A stretch of DNA of 64,000 nt. Source: Polyangiaceae bacterium (GTDB lineage: Bacteria; Myxococcota_A; Polyangia; Polyangiales; Polyangiaceae). Positions 1 to 6,004 of the stretch are shown one piece after another. The translations under genes were made by a program, and so were the position numbers. How positions within the stretch are numbered: position 1 is the first letter of the stretch; each line of letters starts with the position of its first letter. The notes beneath the pieces were generated by a model. That model was not told where the DNA came from. It worked only from the letters and a program-made list of their open reading frames with translations, and made no database searches. The DNA is taken from the NCBI GenBank assembly GCA_016712345.1, contig JADJRH010000002.1:620001-684000 (forward strand), in the 5' to 3' direction.

Positions 1-121
1 CGTGGTTTGCGGGTTGGCGGAGCGTCCATCACGAAGACACTCTACCACAGAGTCATGACGCAATGTCAGAAAGCAGGTTCGCGTTTCAGGTGTAGCGAGG
101 TACCGGTCTGCTCAACCCGGC

Positions 122-192
122 GGGCGATTGGGAAGGTTAACCACTTGTTCGCGGTGGTGGGTTGAGACAAGAACGGCTGCCATGAGCACAAA
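122..192 (-). pseudogene. ZIP transporter remnant (internal deletion)
   Basis: Read on the minus strand, the first residues of the ZIP gene (M-A-A-V-L-V-S) are joined in frame to its last sixteen or so (T-H-H-R-E-Q-V-V-N-L-P-N and on). All transmembrane segments are lost. The intact relative is at 1394-2350. The junction lies at a shared CTC. The remaining frame of about 23 codons is unlikely to be functional. Confidence 0.75.
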
Positions 193-202
193 AATGGGCC
201 TT

Positions 203-244
203 ATTGTCGAACAGGAGTGGTGCCGCAGCGATCACAGCGACCGG
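203..244 (-). pseudogene. Fur-family C-terminal remnant
   Basis: The minus strand encodes GRCDRCGTTPVRQ and a stop, matching the last thirteen codons of the intact Fur-family gene at 2362-2826, including its final CxxC pair. Everything upstream is deleted, and the sequence jumps to what lies upstream of that gene in the intact copy. Confidence 0.75.
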
Positions 245-318
245 GCCACTCGCGCCCGGCGTGCAGCCTTTTCCTCGCGCGTTAGGCCGTGCCCCAATTG
301 TCTTATGAATAGTCAGGG

Positions 319-971
319 TTAACCGGTGCGCTTTTTGGCCCGATGGGTAGAACGGGCAGGTGTTCGTTTGGGGGCGGCCCTGGGCGGAACAACTTGGGTG
401 AACACATCATCCGTTGTGTTGGCAGTTAGCACCCGCAAACCCCACGAGAGCAACTCGGTATCTGTGCCGTTTTCGACTCGCTCTTTGGTTGCGTCCGAGA
501 GAGGGCCAAACTTTGCCGCCATCAGCTCAAGCAACATGGTCACTCGGCCTTTTGCGACGCCTTCGGCGCGGCCTTTTGCGACGCCTTCGGCGCGGCCTTT
601 TGCGACGCCTTCGGCGCGGCCTTTTGCGACGCCTTCGGCGCGGCCTTGCTTGAGCCCCTTTTGGCGCCCTTCTTCGATGAGCTGTTCGTAAACGGTCACA
701 ACCTGCGCTCCTTGTGTTTCGTCCAACGCGTCCGTCAATGCGTTTTCCAACTTGCTTCGATCAATTCGCTCGTGTGTGGCGAGAATATACCGCAACAACG
801 CAGCCAATGCACCCGACGCGCCAGATCCGCCGGCAAGATCGCTTGAAGCAACCCTATGGCGTGTTTCTTCTGCCCGAAAATATAGGCGAAAAAGTTGTTA
901 TGAGGCGCCGACGGATCGGCGGTCTTGCGCCTGCCATCTACCCCACCCTGCGAACTTTTTTTGGTACCCAT
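319..971 (-). pseudogene. Rpn-family nuclease/transposase, internally deleted and frameshifted
   Basis: The N-terminus (from 971, MGTKKSSQGG through ILPADLARR) and the C-terminal third (from about 807, AALLRYILATHERIDRSKLE onward) both match the full-length Rpn-family gene at 2990-4138. About 560 bp, including the PD-(D/E)XK catalytic core, is missing, and the join puts the two ends in different frames. The C-terminal part carries an expanded GRAEGVAK repeat. It can no longer make a nuclease. Confidence 0.85.
550..645. repeat. 24-bp minisatellite, four units, inside the Rpn remnant
   Basis: Four identical, contiguous 24-bp units occur here. On the minus strand each encodes the octapeptide GRAEGVAK (as a circular permutation). 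In the intact copy around 3220-3260 the same place holds only one full and one partial unit. The pattern fits expansion by slippage or unequal crossing-over. There are no spacers, so this is not a CRISPR. Confidence 0.9.
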
Positions 972-1063
972 GAGCGACGAAACTTTAACCGGATCGTTTG
1001 CCCAGTGTCAAGATGAAACGGCAGATCTTGTGGGGCCACTCGCGTTCAGGTAAACGTTGCATT

Positions 1064-1275
1064 TCAATCAGGCGAAAGGGTAGGCCCGCGACCCGGCGGT
1101 GCCGCCATGGGTAGAGAGGACCATGTACCGGAGGTATGGCCGCTCGGAGTTGATCTTTGACAGATGATCAACTGCGTCCAAGTACCGATTGGCCAAAATC
1201 TGACTGGTAAGATTGCCAAGGGGCAAACCCACCGAGTGTTCCAAAGGGGAAAACAGATCATCCCCCGGAAAGTGG
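1064..1275 (-). pseudogene. Reverse-transcriptase fragment, copy A (DGR-type)
   Basis: The minus strand encodes GDDLFSPLEHSVGLPLGNLTSQ (split here as GDDLFSPLEHSVG then LPLGNLTSQ), then ILANRYLDAVDHL, a degraded stretch, and PYLRYM. LGNLTSQ fits the (I/V/L)GxxxSQ motif that replaces QGxxxSP in diversity-generating retroelement reverse transcriptases. The sequence breaks off at YM, so the catalytic DD is lost, and no N-terminal domain is present. It pairs with the copy at 4179-4437, which keeps YMDD but has a stop and a frameshift. Confidence 0.75.
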
Positions 1276-1393
1276 ATGTCTCGTGGTTTACGGGTTGGCG
1301 GAGCGTCCATCACGAAGACACTCTATCACAGAGTCATGACGCAATGTCAGAAAGCAGGTTCGGCGTTTCAGGTGTAGCGAGGTACCGGTCTAC

Positions 1394-2350
1394 TCAACCC
1401 GGCGGGGGATTGGGAAGGTTCACCACTTGTTCGCGGTGGTGGGTTGAGTCATGATCATGGTCGTGGTCATGATCATGGTGGTGATCGTGATCGTTATGTT
1501 GGTCGGCGGTGCGCAAAATGCCGAGTTTGGACTGCCAGGTTCGAGGCGCAAACCGGAGAAGTCCGCCGCCGACAATGAAGACCAGAAAGATAGCGCCAAA
1601 GGTAAGTGGCAGATTGGAATCGTGGTCGACTTTGGGGTGTACACTTTCAAGACTGCGGGCCGGCACCAAAAAGTGGATGGCAAGCCCGGTGAGGAGAGCA
1701 CCTGCAAATGCTAACATTCCAGGTCGAGTGGAGGGTGTACGCTCATGGGTATGGGTCGCGAGGCGGAGAATGGCGCCCAGTCCAACAGCCACAATACCGT
1801 GGAATACCTCGTGAGGCGCAATGGCGAATACCTTGTTTCCCAACGCGGCACCGGCAGCGGTGGCAACGGAAAGAATGGTCAACCAGAGGAGGGTTGTGCG
1901 CCACCCATTTTCTGGAACCAGCGCGCGCGCCACAAACAGTCCCTCTGGAATGCGATGAATGAGCATCGCCGCCGCGATGAGAAGGGCGTTTTGAGATGTC
2001 ATGGCCGAGTTCTGGCCGCCGAGCACAATGCCCAACGTGGCGCCGTCTACCGCGGCATGCACAAGCAAGGCGGGTAGAGCCACGATCTGACCTGCCCGGC
2101 CAAGCGACTTGTGATAGCGGCGCTCTACTACCCAGAGGGCCACATACCCCGCCAAAAGAAGGGCAAACGCGAGTGGACCCACTTCTTCAAACACGTGCGG
2201 AACAAGGCGCAGCAAGACGACCGCTGGAACCAACCCAAGGGTAAACCCTTCAAGCGCGGCGGTGGGGACGGCGCGGCCTCTGCCCCACGCGAGTAGAGCG
2301 GGACCAATGGCGAGGCCCAGAATAGAGACAAAAACGGCTGCTATGAGCAC
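1394..2350 (-). CDS. ZIP-like metal transporter with His-rich tail
   Basis: A 318-residue, highly hydrophobic protein with about eight predicted membrane helices. HAAVDG near residue 107 and HRIPEG near residue 141 resemble the metal-binding helix motifs of ZIP (zinc/iron permease) transporters, for which HxxPEG is typical. The C-terminus is an extreme His/Asp run (DHDHHHDHDHDHDHDHD), probably a cytosolic or periplasmic metal buffer. It starts at a GTG 11 bp after the stop of the Fur-family gene, so the two form an operon, probably a metal-responsive one (zinc is likely). No strong Shine-Dalgarno is visible, and coupling is plausible. The metal and the direction of transport are inferred from the family. 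Confidence 0.8.
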   Translation of the reverse strand: MLIAAVFVSILGLAIGPALLAWGRGRAVPTAALEGFTLGLVPAVVLLRLVPHVFEEVGPLAFALLLAGYVALWVVERRYHKSLGRAGQIVALPALLVHAAVDGATLGIVLGGQNSAMTSQNALLIAAAMLIHRIPEGLFVARALVPENGWRTTLLWLTILSVATAAGAALGNKVFAIAPHEVFHGIVAVGLGAILRLATHTHERTPSTRPGMLAFAGALLTGLAIHFLVPARSLESVHPKVDHDSNLPLTFGAIFLVFIVGGGLLRFAPRTWQSKLGILRTADQHNDHDHHHDHDHDHDHDSTHHREQVVNLPNPPPG

Positions 2351-2361
2351 AAAATTGGGCC

Positions 2362-2826
2362 TTACTGTCGAACAGGAGCGGTGCCGCAGCGATCACAGCG
2401 ACCGGTGATTTGAATTTGGACATCGTTGCGTTTGAGAGCGCGGGGAGCGCGCGACGACGCGGTGACGCGCACGGCGTCTTTGGGAAGACACTCCACCTCG
2501 CCACACGTGGAGCACAAGAAATGGGGATGTTCCGATGAGTCTTCGCGGCTTTTTTTGGCTTTGAGTTCAAACCGCCAGAGGTGATCACCCATGTCGACAC
2601 GGGCGACAAAACCGGCTTCTGTCAGGTCGACCAAGTTGCGATAAACGGTGGCGCGGTCCCACCCTTCGGCGGAGAGGTCTGCTGCGAGGTCGGCATGGGT
2701 GGCGGGCTTTTCGAGCTTTTCGAGCGCTTGCAAAACAGCAATTCGAGGCGCGGTGGCGCGGAGACCTTTGGCGCGAATTTGGTCGCGAAAATCGTCGGCA
2801 TTTTTGCGGTTGCGGCTGGCGGGCAT
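2362..2826 (-). CDS. Fur-family metalloregulator (Fur/Zur-like)
   Basis: A 154-residue protein. The N-terminal winged helix (RAKGLRATAPRIAVLQAL, then WDRATVYRNLVDLTEAGF) is the classic Fur fold. The dimerisation half has DHLWRFE, HPHFLCSTCGEVECL and a second CDRCG pair, which give the metal-sensing His/Glu site and a structural CxxC...CxxC zinc site. In the family these proteins repress metal uptake or, as PerR types, sense peroxide. Co-transcription with a His-rich ZIP-like transporter suggests zinc homeostasis (Zur-like), but Fur and Zur cannot be told apart from sequence alone. A cut-down copy of the 3' end lies at 203-244. Confidence 0.9.
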   Translation of the reverse strand: MPASRNRKNADDFRDQIRAKGLRATAPRIAVLQALEKLEKPATHADLAADLSAEGWDRATVYRNLVDLTEAGFVARVDMGDHLWRFELKAKKSREDSSEHPHFLCSTCGEVECLPKDAVRVTASSRAPRALKRNDVQIQITGRCDRCGTAPVRQ

Positions 2827-2989
2827 AATGCGCGGCCACCTTTAGCGCAAAATGAGTCGTGATGGATCTACTATTGCAACTTGAATGTTTTTACGGCTGG
2901 GTTGCGACGGCGGGACCACTCGCGCCCTGCGTGCGGCCTTTTCCCCGCGGGCCAGGCCCGTGCCCCAATTGTCTTATGAATTGTCAGGG

Positions 2990-4138
2990 TTAAGCGGTGC
3001 GCTTTTTGGCCCGATGGGTAGAACGGGCAGGCGTTCGTTTGGGGGCGGCCCTGGGCGGAACAACTTGGTGGAACACATCATCCATTGTGTTGGCCGTTAA
3101 CACCCGCAAACCCCAGGAGAGCAACTCGGTATCTGTGCCGTTTTCGACTCGCTCTTTGGTTGCGTCCGAGAGAGGGCCAAACTTTGCCGCCATCAGCTCG
3201 AGCAACATGGTCACTCGGCCTTTTGCGACGCCTTTTGCGACGCCTTCGGCGCGGCCTTGCTTGAGCCCCTTTTGGCGCCCTTCCTCGATGAGCTGTTCGT
3301 AAACGGTCACAACCTGCTCTCCTTGTGTTTCGTCCAACGCGTCCGTCAATGCGTTTTCCAACTTGCTTCGATCAATTCGCTCGTGTGTGGCGAGAATATA
3401 CCGCAACAACGCAGCCAATGCACCCGCGCTGTCGGACTCTTTCGTCATTTCTCCGAGCAATGCGGTCAGCCGGCCAATTTCATGAAGCACCCGCTGATCG
3501 TCATCCGCCACCTCCATTGCCCACAAGCTCACTCGTCCCATCACCGTTAACATCTCATCGACCACTTGAGTTGCCTGTTTCTCCTGCAAATGAATGAGCG
3601 AAAATTCAAGTTTCGGTAGAAACTTGTCTATCACGTTCACCAAATCAGCCGGAGCATTGAGACACTCACGCAATGAGCGGCCCGCCGTCCACGGTGCGCG
3701 GCCATTATAAATGACCACCGGAATAACCAATGGGAGGCGGCCCGTTCTAGCCGCCTCCTTGTGTTTTTTAAGAAAATCTCCCCACGCCCGAACCAAATAC
3801 TGAAGCACTCGGTAAGCCATGAGCGGGTCTACCCGTCGCTGATGCTCCACGAGCACGTACACCAACACCTGCTGCCCCGAATCTAATAAAGGCACCGAGA
3901 ACAATAGATCACTGTGCAGCCACCGCAGCCGGGAATCGACATAACTTACCGGTTCGCGGCGGAGCAAATTCCAGTTGAGCCGACGCGCCAACTCCGCCGG
4001 CAAGATCGCTCGAAGCAACCCTACGGCGTGTTTTTTCTGCCCGAAAACATAGGCGAAAAAGTTGTTATGAGGCGCCGACGGATCGCCGGTCTTGCGCCTG
4101 CCATCTACCCCACCCTGCGAACTTTTCTTGGTACCCAT
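2990..4138 (-). CDS. Rpn-family recombination-promoting nuclease / putative transposase
   Basis: A 382-residue protein of the Rpn / transposase_31 family: N-terminal PSAPHNNFFAYVFGQKKHAVGLLRAILP, then SDLLFSVPLL and VLVYVLVEHQ, which supply the Asp and the ExQ of the PD-(D/E)XK nuclease core. Characterised members are DNA endonucleases that promote RecA-independent recombination, and they often sit in repetitive, horizontally moved loci. The C-terminus has the usual GRAEGVAKG repeat and a Lys/Arg tail. This copy is intact; a deleted copy is at 319-971. Its position inside a duplicated, deletion-prone block fits recombination activity, but that it caused the duplication is speculation. Confidence 0.88.
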   Translation of the reverse strand: MGTKKSSQGGVDGRRKTGDPSAPHNNFFAYVFGQKKHAVGLLRAILPAELARRLNWNLLRREPVSYVDSRLRWLHSDLLFSVPLLDSGQQVLVYVLVEHQRRVDPLMAYRVLQYLVRAWGDFLKKHKEAARTGRLPLVIPVVIYNGRAPWTAGRSLRECLNAPADLVNVIDKFLPKLEFSLIHLQEKQATQVVDEMLTVMGRVSLWAMEVADDDQRVLHEIGRLTALLGEMTKESDSAGALAALLRYILATHERIDRSKLENALTDALDETQGEQVVTVYEQLIEEGRQKGLKQGRAEGVAKGVAKGRVTMLLELMAAKFGPLSDATKERVENGTDTELLSWGLRVLTANTMDDVFHQVVPPRAAPKRTPARSTHRAKKRTA

Positions 4139-4178
4139 GAGCGACGAAACTTTAACCGGATCGTTTGCCCAGTGTCAA

Positions 4179-4437
4179 GGTAAACGGTAGATCTGGTATT
4201 GTTGCCCCCTCCACATACCCTTCGTCTCGGGACTCGCCAAAGGTCTGGGCGCGGTCATGGGCGAATATCAACATGTCGTCCATGTATCAGAGGTATGGCC
4301 GCACTCGGAGTTGGTCTTTGACCAGGTGGTCAACTGCGTCCAAGTGCCGATTGGCTAAAATCTGACAGGTAAGATTGCCAAGGGGCAAACCCACCGAGTG
4401 TTCCAAAGGGAAAACAGGTCATCCCCGGGGAAGTGGA
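4179..4437 (-). pseudogene. Reverse-transcriptase fragment, copy B, keeps YMDD
   Basis: In one minus-strand frame the sequence reads PLEHSVGLPLGNLTCQ, ILANRHLDAVDHLVKDQLR, then VRPYL-stop-YMDDMLIFAHDRAQTFGE. YMDD is the reverse-transcriptase catalytic box, and LGNLTxQ is the DGR-type version of the upstream motif. A TGA at 4289-4287 replaces the Arg kept in copy A, and a 1-bp deletion relative to copy A near 4407 shifts the frame before PLEH. Both the fingers domain and the thumb are missing, so the protein is dead. It lies directly upstream of the Rpn gene on the same strand. Confidence 0.8.
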
Positions 4438-4638
4438 ACCGATGCCGCTCGCATTGCCCGGCGGCGAGGAGCATTTCGCAGAACAAGTGTACCCATGGAG
4501 AGATCTACCCATCGGGTGTGAATCTGTAATTTTTTTTTGCGCTTCGCGCACAGTGACACTCGCCGACACCTTTGTTTCTGCAATCGGTCATTTTAGAATT
4601 TTCGCATGCATAGAAAAGGGTAAAGATCAAGAGAAAAT
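4438..4638. other. Gap between RT fragment and target-gene remnant
   Basis: In an intact DGR this interval would be expected to hold the template repeat and the 5' half of the reverse transcriptase. I see no adenine-rich near-copy of the variable region at 4660-4752 here, nor any reverse-transcriptase motif upstream of GDDLF. A T-run occurs near 4531. The region appears deleted or scrambled. Confidence 0.5.
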
Positions 4639-4860
4639 TTACTGATTTTGCCCGCGCGCACAACGAAAACCAACGTTGGTGTAGCGATGGCCTAAGCCGA
4701 TGACGCCGCGGCTGGCCGCGCGCACCCAGCGAGGGTTGAGGCTGCCCCAGCCGCCCCCGCGCAGCACGCGCAGCACGCCCTTTGTTTGTAGTGGGTCTTT
4801 TGTCTGAGAAGGGTCATAGGCGGCCCTCGCATCTTTCACCAACTCCCACACATTGACATG
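4639..4860 (-). pseudogene. 3' fragment of an FGE-sulfatase / C-type-lectin-fold protein (DGR target)
   Basis: The minus strand encodes NVWELVKDARAAYDPSQ, then GVLRVLRGGGWGSLNPRW and so on to NVGFRCARGQNQ and a stop. NVWEW-, RVLRGGxW- and GFRCA-type motifs mark the end of formylglycine-generating-enzyme-like domains, a C-type-lectin fold that is the most common DGR variable protein. The N-terminal 200 or more residues are missing. The fragment is fused directly to the 3' end of the Avd-like gene in another frame, so a deletion removed the start of the target gene. See the variable region at 4660-4752. Confidence 0.75.
4660..4752 (-). other. Candidate DGR variable region (VR)
   Basis: Between RGGGW and GFRC, the codons on the minus strand at likely diversified positions nearly all end in C: GGC AGC CTC AAC, CGC, AGC CGC GGC GTC ATC GGC, then GGC, CGC TAC. 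This is what adenine mutagenesis of AAC codons in a template repeat would leave (NNC). The flanks (GGGGGCTGG on one side, AACGTTGG on the other) would be the constant edges. No template repeat was found in the window, so the assignment rests on this codon pattern and on the neighbours. Confidence 0.6.
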
Positions 4861-5141
4861 TATCGCCGCTCGCGGGCGCCGCGAACGAGCAAGCGCAAGA
4901 GCGTCACACGCTCATTGGCATCCGTGAGCGCTCGGAGCTGTTTTTCAGACCGGCGAAGGGCGTACGTTGCGCGCAGCAAGTCTGCCATCAGGTCAAGCAC
5001 CGAGTCTAGAATGCGGCGACCCAAACTCTGCCGTGTGTACACAGAGAAATCGGCGACGCGACCTTCAAGCCACATCCACAAGTCAAACGTGCGTTCTACC
5101 GCGACGGGGAGTGAGGTGACCTGGGTGGATTGTCGAGGCAC
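4836..5141 (-). CDS. avd: Avd-like four-helix-bundle DGR accessory protein (3' end damaged)
   Basis: From a GTG at 5141 the frame gives 101 residues: FDLWMWLEGRVADFSVYTRQ, SLGRRILDSVLDLMADLLRA, then LRALTDANERVTLLRLLVRGARERRYMS. The W-L-x-x-R-V / LGxRI / LLxLLxxA / LxxANxxxxxLRLLxR pattern fits Avd and related four-helix (S23/IVS-type) proteins. Avd is a pentameric, basic partner of the DGR reverse transcriptase that binds the template RNA. The last residues (MCGSW) come from reading out of frame into the target-gene fragment, so the C-terminus is altered. The start follows 7 bp after a lipoprotein stop. Without the DGR context it could be an unrelated four-helix-bundle protein. Confidence 0.65.
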   Translation of the reverse strand: MPRQSTQVTSLPVAVERTFDLWMWLEGRVADFSVYTRQSLGRRILDSVLDLMADLLRATYALRRSEKQLRALTDANERVTLLRLLVRGARERRYMSMCGSW

Positions 5142-5148
5142 GAAACAA

Positions 5149-5580
5149 TCAATTCGGCTTGCAATACCCCATTCCGTTGCAACCCGACGACGGTGCAGGA
5201 CAATCGGCCGCCGATTGGCACTGCTTCGTGCAGAGCATACCCTTCTGGGTAAAGTCGTAACACAAAAGCCCCATTTCGCAGTCACTATCCATGGTGCACG
5301 CCTCCCCAAAAGCGGCGCCCATACTACCGCCCGCCCCACCGGTAGAACTGGTAGACCCGCCCGTGCTTCCACCCGTCCCCGTGGTGGAACCCGCTTGCCC
5401 ACCCCCGGTTCCGCCCGATCCACCCATGGAGGTAGAACCACCCGCCGACGAAGTGGACCCACCTTCGCCCGCGCTCCCTGTGGTTCCACCTTTTCCGCCC
5501 GTTCCGCCGCCGCTTTCTCCGTCACAACCCAACATTGCTACGAGTACACAACCCAACATCATCCCGGCGAAACGTTTCAT
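5149..5580 (-). CDS. Lipoprotein with Gly/Ser linker and Cys-rich C-terminus
   Basis: A 143-residue protein with a type II signal (MKRFAGMMLGCVLVAMLGC), a long Gly/Ser/Thr linker of about 70 residues, then a compact Cys-rich end (CTMDSDCEMGLLCY, CTKQCQSAADC, GCNGMGYC). The Cys spacing resembles the small disulphide modules common on myxobacterial surface lipoproteins. It starts at an ATG after GGAGGATCCAC, a good ribosome site. It ends 7 bp before the Avd-like gene and may be co-transcribed with it. The function is unknown; an outer-surface location is likely. Confidence 0.75.
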   Translation of the reverse strand: MKRFAGMMLGCVLVAMLGCDGESGGGTGGKGGTTGSAGEGGSTSSAGGSTSMGGSGGTGGGQAGSTTGTGGSTGGSTSSTGGAGGSMGAAFGEACTMDSDCEMGLLCYDFTQKGMLCTKQCQSAADCPAPSSGCNGMGYCKPN

Positions 5581-5747
5581 GTGGATCCTCCAGCCATGTC
5601 ACGCTGCGAGATTTGTGCCGCAAAACAAGGGGATTTGCGTAACACGCCTGTAACATCGTCACGCTGACCTGACTTGACATGATCTGACTTGACCTGAAAC
5701 ATTTGGAAGAACCTGACACGTCTCGCCATCTGGTACGTCGTATCCAA

Positions 5748-5920
5748 CACGGAGGCACGGAGGACACGGAGATCCACGGAGTTTTTTGTATTTCAGGCTG
5801 CAATCGGCTTGCACAGCCTGGCCGATCACCTGTCAGGTTGGGAACGTTGGGCGATGTGTACCCATAGCAGCCAAAGAAACAAAAACCTCTGTGACCCTCC
5901 GTGTCCTCCGTGCCTCCGTG
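5748..5920. repeat. Inverted repeat of a CACGGAGGCACGG-type element
   Basis: Two perfect 22-bp arms, 5748-5769 and 5899-5920, face each other across about 129 bp. The arms consist of CACGGAGG-type words, and a further CCACGGAG half-copy lies just inside the left arm. Related words occur at about 13553-13581 and at 17698-17704, next to the 315-bp repeats. The interval 5581-6004 has no convincing gene. Such CACGGAGG words are common intergenic repeats in several bacterial phyla, with no clear function known to me. Confidence 0.7.
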
Positions 5921-5948
5921 GTAAAGGGACGTCACAGGTATAAAAACG

Positions 5949-5964
5949 CTTCAGGTCTTGGCAT
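5949..5964 (+). repeat. Dispersed motif TTCAGGTCTTGGCAT, copy 1
   Basis: A short word matching copies at 18073-18088 and, reversed, 20895-20909. Here it lies just after the CACGGAGG inverted repeat. All three copies are intergenic. Confidence 0.45.
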
Positions 5965-6004
5965 AACGTGTTAGTCGTTGCTCAGGTTGGGAACATGGCC
6001 TCGA

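Larger units (their letters stand above)
1..1275. repeat. Left copy (A) of a tandem duplication, heavily deleted
   Basis: This stretch aligns in order with 1282-4437: 1-166 with 1282-1448, 164-244 with 2325-2405, 245-815 with 2914-3425, 814-1011 with 3981-4178, and 1121-1275 with 4280-4437. The missing pieces are the body of the ZIP gene, the body of the Fur gene, the middle of the Rpn gene and part of the reverse-transcriptase fragment. Junctions show only a few bases of shared sequence. The copy may extend left of the window. That A derives from a B-like block by deletion is inference. Confidence 0.85.
1276..4437. repeat. Right copy (B) of the tandem duplication
   Basis: This is the more complete copy of the duplicated block, with the intact ZIP-like, Fur-like and Rpn genes and a reverse-transcriptase fragment, all on the minus strand. 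Homology to copy A starts at about 1282 and ends at about 4437, where the two copies diverge after AAGTGGA. Many single-base differences from copy A show that the duplication is not recent. Confidence 0.85.

Noticed and set aside
550..645. Possible CRISPR array from regular 24-bp repeats
   Set aside because: Units are contiguous without spacers and encode a known repeat of Rpn-family C-termini.
4438..4638. Template repeat of the DGR
   Set aside because: No near-copy of the variable region with adenines at the variable positions could be found here or elsewhere in the window.
5291..5653. Plus-strand Pro-rich frame opposite the small lipoprotein
   Set aside because: Antisense of the Gly/Ser linker; the minus-strand frame has a lipobox and a good ribosome site.
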